Shown here: positions 45,226 to 58,639 of the stretch, one piece after another
How the letters are laid out: every line of letters starts with the position of its first letter
How positions within the stretch are numbered: the first letter of the stretch is position 1
Origin: Heterobilharzia americana
Taxonomy: Eukaryota > Platyhelminthes > Trematoda > Strigeidida > Schistosomatidae
NCBI GenBank assembly: GCA_944470555.2
Contig: OX104134.1
Span: 112,152,701-112,216,700 of the forward strand
Direction: 5' to 3'
Length of the DNA stretch: 64,000 bases
Notes under the pieces: model-generated
Database searches by the model: none
What the model was told of the DNA's origin: nothing
What the model saw: the letters and a program-made list of their open reading frames with translations, nothing else
Made by a program: the position numbers and the translations under genes

Positions 45226-47385
45226 AGTCCAATCAACGACAGGAGATTACACGCAATAACAAATAAAAGAGCCCAAAGAATCACTGAATAGTCCAGGAGT
45301 TTTATAGCTGATACTGATAAATGGAAAAAATGTTTAGGGTTGAGGACAAAAAATACTCTACTTACTGTTCGATTTCCAGTAATTTTTTAATAGTCAAACG
45401 GTTATCTGAGGTTACTTCTTATAGACTAATAAAACAGGTATTGAAATAGCTAACCTTTTATCTTGTGATTGACTTTATAATCTACTACGAACAATTAGAA
45501 TTATACAATTCCAATAAGTCAGTAGATATTAGATGCAGCTGACGAATGCAGTCTAAGATAAAGAAATAATTGAACCAACATCAATGGCTTGTCCACTTGA
45601 CGATGAAATGATAGGACTACAAGGTTAAGTTGCTTGGTTGGAATGAATATGAATTGGCAAAATATGTAGTGAAAAGAGCTTCATTATCTAACGAATCAAT
45701 TTACATGTAAATAAAGAAAACGTTATAAAGTCTACTTAAAGATTGCACCATTTAAAGATGAAGAAGTGCTATGATGATAGGTAACACCAGATAGTGTAGA
45801 TCGATGGCTGCTATCTTGGTATGGTGGTTAGAATTAGATATCTCAGTGGACTGACTATTTACGCTGATGGAATGACTTTTTCCTTAAGGCCCTGACATAC
45901 CCAAAGGTCAACTAATTAGTGTTAAGGCTAAAATCAGTTACCATCACCGTGCAAAAAAGTGCGCTATTATGATCAGTATCAGTATGCAGTATCTCTTGGA
46001 TGGTCAGAACCCCATACTGATACTACATTCTCTATGGAAAAGACAGGTAGAAAAGTTGGCTGCCAAAACAACACACTCCTTGCTTCCCTTAAGTCTTTAA
46101 GAGCTGGAGGTATGATTTTTCTAGACAGGGTTAAGATAATCAAAGTAAAATCTTAAACTTACGAAAAGATTGTATGTGAACAGCCTCAGGTGATTCCAAA
46201 ATAAGCTATGCGGTCACTCACAATTATTACAAACACAATTTCTTCTTCAAGTACTTCAAGAAGAAGTAACCCTTGGTATGTGGGTAGCTGGAAATTGTTT
46301 GCCGTCGTCTCAGCACACTTAGATCGAGAAATATTTTCGCAAAGTATAATGTGGCTAAATTTGTTATGAGGAATTAAAATTATGGTGATTTCTAGATGAA
46401 TATTAGTTGTGATCAAATAGTAAAACTTACACTTCATTTATTAAAATTTGTATCACACTGAAATATTCAACACGTATTTTTCTGAAAACTGAACCACGAA
46501 AATCGACATCTACGTTTGGACTACTTGCGAGTAGGCAAATTGTATTAGTAAATATTTTAGGCGAGGTGTGTAAACAATAGCGCAGAGGTTGATGGTACAA
46601 ACGGACGGATAAGCAAAAGTTCATTAGGTACCGACGTTTCTTTGTGGTTAGCCAAATGTGGTCGCATACTTATTCAGCATCTGCTCAGTAGCTTCAACTG
46701 AGGGTGCTGCAGCTAGTTCTTTCAACTCAACATTCAATAACTTATGCACCTTGTGAGTGAAGTTAGACCTAACTCTAACCTCTGTATCACGGTTGACTGT
46801 TTATCTGCTATCTGAACGTTAGTTGTGACCTCAATATCTTATTGGTTGGCATCACGTGATTAGCTAACATACGTAGGCACTCTTGAACAATAATCTTAAG
46901 ATTTCACCTATGGGGTTCACTCGGTTTCACGAAAATACAAACAAGCAGAAAAATGGTCACTTCATACAATTAGTTAGTTTCAAAATTTTAAGTGAGGAAT
47001 GATCAACAAAAATTTGGCATATTACAAGTAAATCACTAACCATATTTCATCTTTTTGTTTTCAACTATGTACACGCTTTAAAAATAATAAGAAATAAATA
47101 GAAAAGTGCAATCTACACACGTTGGTGATCGACGGTAAGGTAGTAAGTAATATTTTCGATAGACGATGATGCAAAGTAGAGAAGTTTGAATGAAATGAAT
47201 CATTGAGACAAAAATCAAAGTTGTCCGAAGTTTGTGTAATTAAACTGTCATTTTGATATATGTGATAAATGGAAAAGATTTAGTAATGTATAAGTCAATA
47301 ATGTAAAAACAAAAGTGGAAGTTGAATGAGGTAGAATCTGTTTCGACTGGATCACAAAATTGTGGACATAAATAGAAACTGACTG

Positions 47386-47450
<65 letters not shown>

Positions 47451-48787
47451 TGGGAGGCTTTATGCTGAGCAACAAAACAACTCAACGGCTAACATGGAAG
47501 TTGGAGGCTAACAACTACCTCCTTTTGAACACAGAAACTCGGTTTATTTCTTCTGATGGCAATCCCTTCTGTGAATCTAGAATAATAAGCATTGTTGATT
47601 AATTTAGATGCACTTGAGATCTGGACTTTTTGTCGTGTGCGTATAAAATATTTAGCATTGGAAATTGTAAGACAGCTTTATGTTTAACTTCTTTGGGGTG
47701 TGTTAGTGAAATCAAGTCTCAGGCTTCTTCCCTGTTCTTCGTATGTACGCAACCTGGTACGTACGCGTGAATCGGCAAATACAATCTCAGATGACATGGA
47801 CTTCTAAATTTTTGTAGTGAACACTTTGTCTGGCATAAAGAGACTGATTTAGCTGTTGGGGAAGTGACTTCCAATGTAGTTCTTATTCTTCTGTCAACCT
47901 TGTCCATCATTTCAACGCCGTCGGAAGTCATACGGACAGAAGGAAGTTTTTTTTCGGGATTATCGAGTTCAACTATTTCTACTGCTTATGTCTCGACTTT
48001 ATCCATAAACCTGTGAGGGTAGTCATTTACTTTCAGACATCTCCAGAGGAGCTGAATGTTTTCATTATTTTTCACTAATCGTCTATTCTCCTAGCAGTCA
48101 CTACGTATGTAAACTGAATTTCTCTGTTTATATCTTAATTTTTATAACCAGTATGCAGTTTAGAAGGTAATGTAATATAATGAATTACTCACTTTCTGCG
48201 GAATTTGTCGTCATTGTTTCACTAAGAATGGTAACTTTCAGGCAAAAATTCTTATAAAATGCACCGGTATACATAGGTTTCAGTAGCCTTGACTTTTCTT
48301 ATTAAATCTCATTAACCGAAATAAAACCATGGATATTCTGCTTATGGTGGTTAGCTGTGAATGTCTTCAGTTAATTTCGGGCTTTCTTGGTAACACTGCG
48401 CACCATAAGGCTACTTAAAGTCTTAGAATTCACGGGTTCGTGTATGCGGAGAAACCTTACTTTCCGAAAATCAAAGATGCATATTGTTGATGAACACCAG
48501 CAAGCACAAAAGCTAGATTTAAAGCTTCCTGAAGATTGACTTGTAATATAAACAGTAAAATATAGTGTATCATAATGCTGCCCCAATTAGCTTAGTGGCC
48601 ACACTCTAAACTTGGTAGACAATCGTCAGTCAGTGCTGAGCACTTAGTATTTAACTGTTATATTAGTACTTTCCAGTGAATAATTACAGTACGATTTAGA
48701 TCCTAACAAGATTTCAGTACATAAATGATTATTTTACTTAATTAAACGTTCTTATTCTGATCATTGAAGCTGGTCATTATCGGACAT
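45226..48787. other. AT-rich intergenic DNA with a (TA)n tract
   Basis: About 3.5 kb with no recognised gene. The dinucleotide run at 47387-47446 is listed separately. Short open frames here (for example 45959-46156 and 46186-46437) lack domains and splice context. Confidence 0.5.
47387..47446. repeat. (TA)n microsatellite
   Basis: An uninterrupted TA dinucleotide array of about 60 bases. Translations through it (alternating Ile/Tyr) are not genes. Confidence 0.97.
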
Positions 48788-51466
48788 TAAAGGCAGCCAG
48801 CAAGACCTCAGTTAGCGACATCAAAATTTTAATGGGCGACATGAATGCAAAACTACGAGCGGACAACACACAAAGAGAACTAACTCATCATGGGTCGAGG
48901 AGCACCCGCTGAAATGATCAAAAACAATGGAGAACTGTTTGCAGACTTCTGAGCATTCAACGATTTCGTGATTGCAGGCCAGGCAGTCTGTACAAACACA
49001 AGGATATTCACAAGGCAGTGACATGGATCTCATTTCACTAGACACCAGGACACACTACACTAAAAATCAGATCGACTTCATCTCAATCTCAAGAAAATGG
49101 AGACGCAGTCAGCCTACTCGACACAAGATCAGATCACGAAGAGGAGCAAATGTAGGTTCACACCACTCACTTCACTATCTAGTGCAAGGAACCTACCTTC
49201 AAATCAAGTGGAAAGCCTTCACAGAAGTTGGTGATGATCAACCACAGTTCAAGTTCAACAACCAGAAACTGAAGGACAAAACTGTAAAGGACATCTTCAC
49301 CTCAGCCATCAGAACAAAATGGGGGACATAAGGCAACATCCCTGAGGAAACCTGTGTGGAACAACACTGGAACTCTTTGAAAGCTATGTGGAAAGAAACT
49401 TGTATAACCGTGTTAGGAGGGAAGAGGAAAGAAGACAAGGAATGCATCTCAACAGATCCCGACATGCAAACTGATAGAGGAGGAAGAGGAAGATGGTGAA
49501 GCATAAGATGAACCAGTGCAAGGATGCACAACGAGAAGACGAACTGAGTACAACGTAAAAATACTGGACAAAGAAGTGAAGAAGAGTGCGCACAAAGACA
49601 AAAGACACACAACACTACGACACACTTGCAAGTGAAGTAGACTAGGCTGCTGGTGGGAGAGACCTGACAATATTATGTCAAATAATCAGGTTACTATCTG
49701 GAGGGAGGAAGAGATCAACGCAGACGAAGCCAGTGAAAAATTGTAGAAGAAACTTAGTTACCAAAGAGCAGAAACAAAGGCGACAATAAACTGACCACTT
49801 CGAAAAACTCCCGAATCGATCACCATCACCACCTGCACTTCGTCCAGAAATACCACCTGCATCCCAGCCACAGAACTACCAGTGAACACAAACCCTCCGA
49901 TGAAAGTCGAAGTCCTGAATGCCATAAAGCTACTGAAGTGCGGGGAAGCAGCAGGATCAGATGAAATTCCTTCAGAATTACTGAAAACAGAAGCAGGGAC
50001 AACAGCGGACATGCTCATACCACTGTTGCACCAGGTTTACAAGGAAGGAAGGAAAGGTACCTGCCAAGTGATTGGGAGAAGGGCTACCTTATCAAACTCC
50101 CAAACAAGGGAGACCTAAGTCTTTGCAAGAACTGGCACGGAATCATGCTTCACTCCTGTCCACCCCAACAAATATATTTGGATTCAAAACTACGACCGGG
50201 ACAGGCTGGCTGCCTTCAGGAAGTACAAATCATGTGCGGACCAAATTGCAACGCTACGCCACGCATCATCATACAACAGAGCATAGAATGACAGTCAACT
50301 CAACCTCAACTTCATCGACTTTGAAAAGCCCTTCGACAGTGTCGACCGAGAAGTAATTTAGAAACTGCCCCAACACTAAGGTTTTAGTGCCACAAACCTT
50401 TATCAGCCTCATTCAGCAACTATATGAAGATGCCACATGCCAGCCAAGTAATTCAAAATGGGAAGCTCAGTGGTGCTTTTGAAGTGAAGACAGGAGTAAA
50501 ATAAGGCTGTCTACTATCACCCATGATATTCCTGATTGTAGTGGACTGGATCATGCAACAAACAGTGAGGAGCGAGAAGAGAGGGATACGCTGGACCGAG
50601 GAGAAGATCCTGAAAGATTTGGATTTCGCCGATGACTTATGTCTGATGTTGCACAAGCTTGAAGATCTACAGGCGAAAACTAACAAGTTGACAGAAGAGG
50701 CGAGGCAGAGAAAACGGGACTTCAAGTGAACGTAGAGAAGACAGAGGTGATGAAACTACCCAACCAACACCACCACCACCACCAACAACAAGCTCCAATC
50801 ACCATCAATGGAGAAACTTAAAGGAAGTAGCCTTTTCCACCTATCTAGGTAGCACCGTTTCAACTACAGGTGGCGGCAGAGACGGGGCGTCAAAGCCAGC
50901 ATCGGAAAAGCATCAAGACAGGCGTTCATTAGCCTGAAACCAGTGTGGAGATCGACTGAACTCAGCATGTGGAACAAGATCCAGATTTCCAACGCTAATG
51001 TCAAGTCAGTGCTCCTATATAGTTCAGAGACTTGTCACGTTACGAAAGTCATTTCCAAGAAACTGCAGACATTCATCAACAACTGCCTACACTGGCTCGT
51101 TACTGAAGCTCAGATGGCCAGAAAGAATAAGCAACATGGAACTCTGGCTGGGCAACGAACCAACCAAGAACCTTTCACCCAACAAATATGCAGAAGGAAG
51201 TGGAGATGGATTGGATTGGGCACACACTGAGAAGACCAATTGGGGACATCATGCACCAGGTCAGGTCGTCGAGTGGAAACCAAAGGGGAAACGACGAGTT
51301 GGGCGTCCAAGCTGAGGGTCACATCGAGGAGATCGTGTGAGGAAGAAATGAGAGCTTCTGGGCAGTGGTGGAGCCAGGTTGAGAAGACTGCAGAGAGAGA
51401 GAGAGGAGAGAATGCAATGGAGACGTGCTACTGAAGCCCTATGTTCCGCTAGGAACCCAAGGGACA

Positions 51467-51523
<57 letters not shown>

Positions 51524-51532
51524 GGCAGCCAG
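48788..51532 (+). mobile_element. RTE family B, copy 2: 5'-truncated insertion with 13-bp target-site duplication
   Basis: TAAAGGCAGCCAG lies at 48788-48800 and again at 51520-51532, right after an (AAT)n tail. Broken frames read on the plus strand: GDMNAKL near 48837 (endonuclease), DLISLDTRTHYTKNQIDFIS (49025), KLLKCGEAAGSDEIPSELLK (49930; reverse transcriptase entry), an FDSVDREVI region (50330), LDFADDLCLM (50620; the catalytic FADD box), KLQTFINNCL (51065) and the KRRVGRPS-type 3' end (51300). It retains about 600 bases missing from copies 1 and 3 and so is the most complete family B copy here, though stops and indels make it inactive. Confidence 0.9.
51466..51520. repeat. (AAT)n microsatellite tail of RTE family B copy 2
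   Basis: About 18 AAT triplets directly after GGAACCCAAGGGACA, the family B 3' end, and directly before the target-site duplication. Family B thus ends in AAT repeats where family A ends in ATC/CAT repeats. Confidence 0.95.
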
Positions 51533-52782
51533 ACATGAGTACTCGCAGTTAGGTCTTTTGAGTTCAGCTGGTCGAACTGCAGGACATTCACACGTCGTGA
51601 TTAAATATCATGGAAGTCCTGACTTAAGATAACGGTCCAATCACTGAGTCTAGTGCATATTTCATCAGTCAGTATTTACACTCAAGCAAGTTACAGTTAC
51701 AACCAAGGTGTTACAGTGTATTCAAATGGGTAATAATACTGGTGTAAGTATATTTATCAGACAAAGGTTTGGCATTCTTCAATAGCCCAGTGGGTTTTTA
51801 TTTCAGTCGTTTCATTGCCACATGATGCTAATCATACAGAAAGTACACTCTGAGAAATACAGTAGTCTGAATCCCTTAAACTTCCCATCCACACGTCACT
51901 TTAAATACATGGTAGTTAAAGCAGAAAGACACTTGAAACTAATCTAATACCTTTCTCTAGTACGCTGACAGAACAGTAAGAAGCACTGATAAATCCCGAT
52001 GATAACCTTCTAAGTGTGCGTTACGTAGGGAAGTCCAGCATTCGCCTTATATTTGGAACGAGTATAAAAGACTGAACTGCTTTAATATTTCTAAACTACT
52101 GCTTGTCATCTTCGAGATGCAGAATCGGAACTTAATGCGAAATCCATTATGTTCAGCTTATATGAATTTGTTCATTGGTTTTAAGTCTGTAAAATTGTAA
52201 CCGATCAAGTGCTGACAACCGACTGATACCGAAGGAAAGTGACCATAATCTCAGTGTTATCTATTTTGTGTTTATTCGTAGTTTTCATGATATTCATCTG
52301 TTGACTATCCGAAATGTTAGGAATCAACAGCCAAAGACTTAGTGAAATGACTGAAAACTGATTACAATGAGCCAAGTATACTCACCCCCAATCATATTTG
52401 AAATGTCGCCGACCTGAACTTATTTGTCTCTCATCCCCATGGATATTCCTTGTTTATATCTTTCTGTTTCTGGGCTTTTGTGAAGTAAACTTGAACTGAT
52501 ACGATTCAGTACACCATACCACAATGTTCTGTTGGCTGAGATAGCTCCCACTGACCGATTCTTATCCACGCAAATGGTAAGCAGAGTTGAGAAAAACAGC
52601 CATCAGAATTCTCGAAAAAGACGTCTCCGTTTCCATGACAGTCATGATATTACTATCTATTTTGGCTTAGGTCGAGTAAGAGCATGAATAGTTCCTTCTT
52701 ACCTCGGATGATAAGGCTACCTTTCGAAATAAAAGGAAAAAACATGTGCCACAGGATGTTAAACCTAGTGTTTGCAAAAGAG
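51533..52782. other. sequence without recognisable gene
   Basis: About 1.25 kb of moderately AT-rich DNA between two retroelements. No open frame with a recognisable domain, RNA gene or repeat was found. Confidence 0.5.
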
Positions 52783-55700
52783 CTGAACGTCCTGAAGGCT
52801 ACTACCTTGACATGGTGGCCGGGCTTGTATATCACTTTGACCCAACGAGCTATGCTGATGGAACACTTGTTCCTTGAGGTTCCACCATACCAGGTCTGTT
52901 GGATAGTGGTAAGTTGAAAAGCAGTTACCGCTGTGGTATAAATCGCCACACCACGATAGGAGTCCGAGGGCGAAGTCACATTGCTGCTAGCTGGATGGGG
53001 TATGACAACAGTGGGGTGTTCCCCATGGATAACCAGATGTGCCATGTTGATGCTGCCTTCCCTCAAGGAACGGAGGGTTGGAAAACGACCACAAGAACAG
53101 TAAATACCTCCCTGTCCGACAGTATTCCGGGTCAGGTGGTATGGATTTCTTCTGTCCGGCGCTAGGACAAACAAATCTAAGACAAAAATCCTCAAAAGGC
53201 TGTGTGTGAAAGGGCTCTGAGGTCACACAAATCTTCTCTTTCCAGTATCTTAAGAAGAAACAGCTTTCAACGGTGTGGACAGCCGGGAAGTGTCATCGCC
53301 CACACGCTTCCAGTAGTACACAAGACCCAATCAAACATAACCTATCCTCCTCGACTCTGTAACCTCCTGATACTAATATTATGCCTCTTACACCTTCTCC
53401 AACTTCTCACTCTGCAACCATCAGCAAAGATCAAAGCCACCGAAACCTCATTCCTAGTCTCCTAAGACCCCACCATCGATATCATATCGGAGCTTTCAGT
53501 GTCCGAACTCTATACCGAATAAGACAGCAAGCACCGCTCTCCAGAACTCTGGAATCTCAAGCCAGGGATGTGCGCTGTGTCTCAGAGCCACGAGTACAGG
53601 ACCCGAGTGTGGTTATCACGTTGACCTCACCTGGCCATTCTAGAGAATCTTCAAAATTCACTTGAAGAGTATCCGGAAAGGCAATGACCCAAGCTTTTGC
53701 GGACTCACTGGTGTAGGCATAGCATTGAGTCGTAGAACAGAAAGTGCTCTCCTCGACTGGTTTCCAATAAACAGCTGTCTGTGTGCTGTGTGGCTGAATG
53801 TATCTGTAAGGACTAGGAAAATTCGTGAGACTAACCGATGCTTATTCGTAGTTCCCGCCTACGCACCTACCGACTGTAGTTCGGATGATACGGAGGATGA
53901 ATTCTATGAGAAGCTGTCAATTTTGCTACAGAAAGCAAAGCGTTCAGACATGGTCATAATGGCAGGTGACTTCAACGCTCATGTAGGGAGGTTGAGCCTA
54001 TCGGAAAGGCAGCAACAGAATCCCATGCCAACGAACGGACGACGGTGATCGTTTGTTACAATTTCGCTCCGACAATCACTTGTATATGACCAGCACTAAC
54101 TTTAGGCATAAAGAGGAGAACTGTCTCATGTAGCGTCCGCTGACTTCAAATCAACGTTGGACACAGACCACGCTGTTACAAGTCATCATTGGAGAGGGTT
54201 GTCCCTCTTTATGGAGTAGCAGTTTAGACTCTGATCACACGCTAGTATGAGATCGTGTATTTCTGCCCCCTACTGGTTGCAAGAATCAAGCTACAGTAAA
54301 GCCTGTCTATGGTCGATTGGAAGATGAAAATGTCAAGTCTGAATTTAGGGAAGCGATAGCCAAATGTTTATCTGAACATGACAAGAATGCTCATACTGAG
54401 TAAACCTGATGTGGTGTGATACTAAGTTTGCTGCATAAACAGCGGTAAAGACAACTGCAAACTACACCCGAAGGATAACAGATGTTATTGGATTTCCGCG
54501 ACATCATATGAACTGATTGGTACGAGAGGACTGATCCCAGCTGGCTCTGACCACAATGAAGAGCGAAAAAACTCTCTAAGTCCCCATAAAGTCCCGAATT
54601 CAATTAAACTTAAACTGACCAAGAGTCTTCGCGTCGATCGCGAGCAGTGGTGGGTGAAGAAAGTGAGAGAGGTGGAGAAGGCATCAGCTTTACGTAACAC
54701 TCTGGAACTATTTAGGCTTATTAGAGGTTTTAGCAAGAAAAGACGATGGTGAGTGAAACCATCACCGAAAAGGATGGGATGCTGACAACCTCCCAGGACA
54801 GACGGCTAGATCGTTGGGCAGAACACTTTGAAGCCCAGTCCAGCTGGTCCTCAGCAGCGCTCCAGTTGCCCGACATCCAGCATGAACCTGAATGAGACAG
54901 ATGTGGGTCCTCCAACTCTGCTTGAAATTGAGAAAGCTATATCGAACCTGAAACGATGCAAAGCAGCAGGACCTGACAGTTTGCCAGTCCATGTTTTCAA
55001 GTACTGAGATAGGAAATTGTTGATGAGAGTGACGGAGGTACTAGGTAGTGTATGGGAATCAGAGGTAGTACCATCAGACTGGTCTAGTTCACTAATCATC
55101 CCAGTCTACAAGAAGCGAGAGATATCTTGTGACAACCGTAGGGAATTAGCTTGACTAATTTTGTGTCTAAGATCCTAGGGTCCATAGTTATGCGACACCT
55201 AACTGGAGCTTGAGAAAACCAGGCAGACCTGATCGAGGGCGCATCAATCAGATTTTCACCCTCCGACAGTTTCTGGAATACAGGCTTACCTACCGGCAGC
55301 CGATAATGCCATATTTCTTGATCCGAAGGTGGCATTTGACTCTGTCGATTGTGAGGCGTTGTGGCAGTGTCTAACTGAAGGGAGTACGGAGCAAGTATAT
55401 AGTGCTTATCAAAGCTGTCTAGTCGAACTCAAGCAGCTGTTTCAGAGCTTATGGAAAGTTGTCAAGTAAGTTGCAACTAGAGGTGTCCGGCAGGGATGTC
55501 TACTATCATCGTTCCTACTTAACCTAGTCATAGACGTACTAATAGACGTCACCTTAGGTACGCCTGACCTCACAAGGATTGATTTACTCCCTGGAGGTCA
55601 TACGGTTGACTTGAAATATGCAGACGACAGTATCCTACTAGGTAAAGACGCTGACGAAATGCAGTGTCTTCTGAACACATTGAGCAGAAATCTGAGCATA

Positions 55701-56600
55701 TTCGTCATGCTTTTCTCACCTATGAAATGTAAGATGATGCTCCAGGACTGGTGTGTAACGACTCCCAGCTTAATGATAGGAGATGAAGTGATGGAATGTG
55801 ACCACGACTTCGCTTACTTAGGGAGTTACATCAGCTCGAACTGGCTGGTTGCTGCTGAAATCCCAGCTTATATACAGAAGCCCCGTTTGGCATTTGCCAA
55901 CTTCCGTCACCTGTGGCATCCGCGAGATATCTATCTATCAAAGGACGAGTATACTGTTCTGTAGTCCGTTCTATCCTGTTATATGGCTGTGAGATATGTA
56001 GGAGAAATGAAATAGTTACAGTTTTTCGATCATAAGTAGAATTGCTCTCGTTTGGCGGAATCACCATGCGAGCAACGTTACGGTTAGGCGAAGGGTACTA
56101 GGCAAGTTGGTTGATTAGGTTGTAAAGTTTCGTCGACTGAGATGGCTTGGATATGTACTGTACACGCCGAGCCACCGCCTACATCAGCGTGACATGCTAG
56201 GGTAAGTTGGATTAGGTTTAAAGAGTGTTCACGGGGACAGACCAATGCCTGGCACCAGTTGATGAAGTCCCTGAATGTTGACTTGAGCCATGTGTGGAGA
56301 TACAGACTACCTGGTTTGGGTCCGCTGGATGAAAAAAATCAGTGATTGAGGATACTTGGTGACATGGCTCAAAATCGGTCACAATGGAGCAGATGAATTC
56401 ACTTCTTGGCATCTAAAACTTGAATATTTACACTAACCTTTATCTTCAGATTGTTTATTACCTTACACTACTTTATCTACTTTGATATCACTTTTCTATT
56501 CACCTATTCTTTGCACACTTCTGTAAAGTGTGACAACTGGAGCGAATGCATGTTTGTGCAAGGTTTTACGTTGATTTTGTCAATCAGTCGGTAAAAATAA
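52783..56600 (+). mobile_element. RTE family A, decayed full-length copy
   Basis: Plus-strand counterpart of the element at 10803-14748. The 5' end CTACCTTGACATGGTGGCCG (about 52802) matches the family 5' end. Coding remnants in several frames follow: ALRSHK...RCGQPGSV (53210-53290), IGAFSVRTL (53485), FVVPAYAPTDCSSD (53850), AGDFNAHVGRL (53960; endonuclease), a GPDSLP-type region (54970), VRQGCL-like (55480), KYADDSILLGKDADEMQ (55611; the catalytic YADD) and LAFANFRHLWHPRDI (55885). Numerous stops and indels show it is dead. The 3' untranslated part extends to about 56600 by weak similarity. No target-site duplication was found. Confidence 0.8.
52806..53661. repeat. arm 1 of a 0.86-kb inverted repeat
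   Basis: This 5' segment of the family A copy is essentially identical, in reverse complement, to 56700-57556. The identity stops inside the endonuclease coding region (ESSKFT here, ESSKSTLR in the other arm) and near the element 5' end. Confidence 0.9.
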
Positions 56601-56695
56601 CGAAGCCTTGGAAGACGTCGATGAGTGAATACACCTTCACTACTGTAACCGATTCTCAGTCATGTCACCGAATCCTCAACTGCTGAATCCTACCG

Positions 56696-57575
56696 TAAGG
56701 TGGATTTCGAAGATTCTCTAGAATGGCCAGGTGAGGTCAACGTGATAACCACACTCGGGTCCTGTACTCGTGGCTCTGAGACACAGCGCACATCCCTGGC
56801 TTGAGATTCCAGAGTTCTGGAGAGCGGTGCTTGCTGTCTTATTCGGTATAGAGTTCGGACACTGAAAGCTCCGATATGATATCGATGGTGGGGTCTTAGG
56901 AGACTAGGAATGAGGTTTCGGTGGCTTTGATCTTTGCTGATGGTTGCAGAGTGAGAAGTTGGAGAAGGTGTAAGAGGCATAATATTAGTATCAGGAGGTT
57001 ACAGAGTCGAGGAGGATAGGTTATGTTTGATTGGGTCTTGTGTACTACTGGAAGCGTGTGGGCGATGACACTTCCCGGCTGTCCACACCGTTGAAAGCTG
57101 TTTCTTCTTAAGATACTGGAAAGAGAAGATTTGTGTGACCTCAGAGCCCTTTCACACACAGCCTTTTGAGGATTTTTGTCTTAGATTTGTTTGTCCTAGC
57201 GCCGGACAGAAGAAATCCATACCACCTGACCCGGAATACTGTCGGACAGGGAGGTATTTACTGTTCTTGTGGTCGTTTTCCAACCCTCCGTTCCTTGAGG
57301 GAAGGCAGCATCAACATGGCACATCTGGTTATCCATGGGGAACACCCCACTGTTGTCATACCCCATCCAGCTAGCAGCAATGTGACTTCGCCCTCGGACT
57401 CCTATCGTGGTGTGGCGATTTATACCACAGCGGTAACTGCTTTTCAACTTACCACTATCCAACAGACCTGGTATGGTGGAACCTCAAGGAACAAGTGTTC
57501 CATCAGCATAGCTCGTTGGGTCAAAGTGATATACAAGCCCGGCCACCATGTCAAGGTCACAGATATAGGTCGGGA
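56696..57575 (-). mobile_element. RTE family A 5' segment, inverted
   Basis: The minus strand carries the family A 5' region and the start of the endonuclease: ALRSHKSSLSSILRRNSFQR, IGAFSVRTL, RVQDPSVV, then a break at 56696. It is followed on the plus strand (57590-57750) by sequence resembling the family A 3' untranslated end (ACTACTGAGAAGCGTGGCAA versus the like segment near 56515). A 5' segment inverted against a 3' end is the layout produced by twin priming, though the segment is also near identical to 52806-53661. Confidence 0.8.
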
Positions 57576-57750
57576 TTATTTGCGCTAGCCTCTATCTTCA
57601 AATTTCTTATGCTTTCATATAACTTGATCTAGCTTAATATCACTTTTTCTATCCACTTGTTCTTCGTACACTACTGAGAAGCGTGGCAACTTGAACCTAT
57701 GCTTTTGTGTTCTAGTTCTGCACTGATTTTCTGTCTGTCTATACTACTGA
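57576..57750 (+). mobile_element. probable RTE family A 3' untranslated fragment
   Basis: TATCACTTTTTCTATCCACT and GCGTGGCAACTTGAACC resemble the segment at about 56485-56560 and, more distantly, the reverse complement of 10830-10960 (the family A 3' region). Boundaries are approximate. Confidence 0.45.
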
Positions 57751-58362
57751 TGGGTCACAAAGTGGGATCGGTAAGCTGTCCAGTGAAACAGATTATCAGT
57801 ATTATTGTGTCAGTCTGCAGTTAAACTTACAGTTCTCTAATTTATTTGGTGGCAACGGAGTTGTAGAAAAATGGCAAATATATTTAGCCTCAAAACAGTT
57901 GAGATTCCATGGTCAGTAATACTGTCGTTTGAGTGCATTAATCTAGCCAATTTACATGATGTAGATTTATTGCAGGGAAAACTATGCACTTCTAGAATTT
58001 ACATCCAAAATAAAAACCGATATCTTCCACAGTGATAGATGTGTTTCGATTATAAATAACGATCGTTACTCTAATCTTGGTATCCAAAAGACAACCTAAT
58101 GCCATATTTCAGAACTATCAGGACATTCAAGAAACTTTTGAACTAGCAGTGAAATCTAATTAACACGACACCAGACTCATGACGTCTAGCTGCAATTCAC
58201 ACAAATACGAAGGAAACCGAGATGAAAAATATCTATTTTACTTAAGAAACACAAACGATGACTTAAGTTTCAAGTGATCATAAGCTTTCTGACTTTATTC
58301 AAGTAAAAGCACTTATAATCACCAGCATGGTTACCATCGCCATATTTGCAGTTACATAGTCT
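57751..58362. other. sequence without recognisable gene
   Basis: AT-rich DNA between a family A fragment and the inverted repeat arm; nothing recognised. Confidence 0.5.
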
Positions 58363-58540
58363 CGCTTCGAATGCCGACCATTATCCACCAAACCACTGAG
58401 GCACTATTGTGAAGCGATAGGTACTGGGTTTGAGCCTCAGTGGGAACAATATCAATCACTGGGGTCCAGGTACATATTGCTGACAGTCCAGAATAGTGTG
58501 AAACGCGCGTTGTGGATTCCTCTGCTAGTCAGTCACCAAG
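58363..58540 (+). repeat. partial Smalpha-like element with hammerhead motif
   Basis: Plus orientation: GTACTGGGTTTGAGCC (B-box-like), CTCAGTGGGAACAATATC, CAGGTACATATTG, CTGACAG (altered core), GAAACGCGCGTT and GTGGATTCCTCTGCTAGTC. It is the same unit as the left half of the element at 23793-24080, carried within the inverted repeat. Confidence 0.65.
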
Positions 58541-58639
58541 ATGCATATAACATTATGAGTATCCGGTAGTAACGAGGCATCCGCATAAAAGCCCTTCTGA
58601 CAATAAAAGTCGACCAATTCGGCCCTGTAACCTCGCCTA

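Noticed and set aside
47240..47485. Open frames encoding alternating Ile-Tyr
   Set aside because: Translation of the (TA)n array in two frames.
52653..53195. 180-codon open frame on the minus strand, repeated at 57166-57588 on the plus strand
   Set aside because: It is antisense to the family A 5' region. Its apparent conservation reflects only the near-identical inverted repeat, since the two arms are the same DNA. No domain is recognised.
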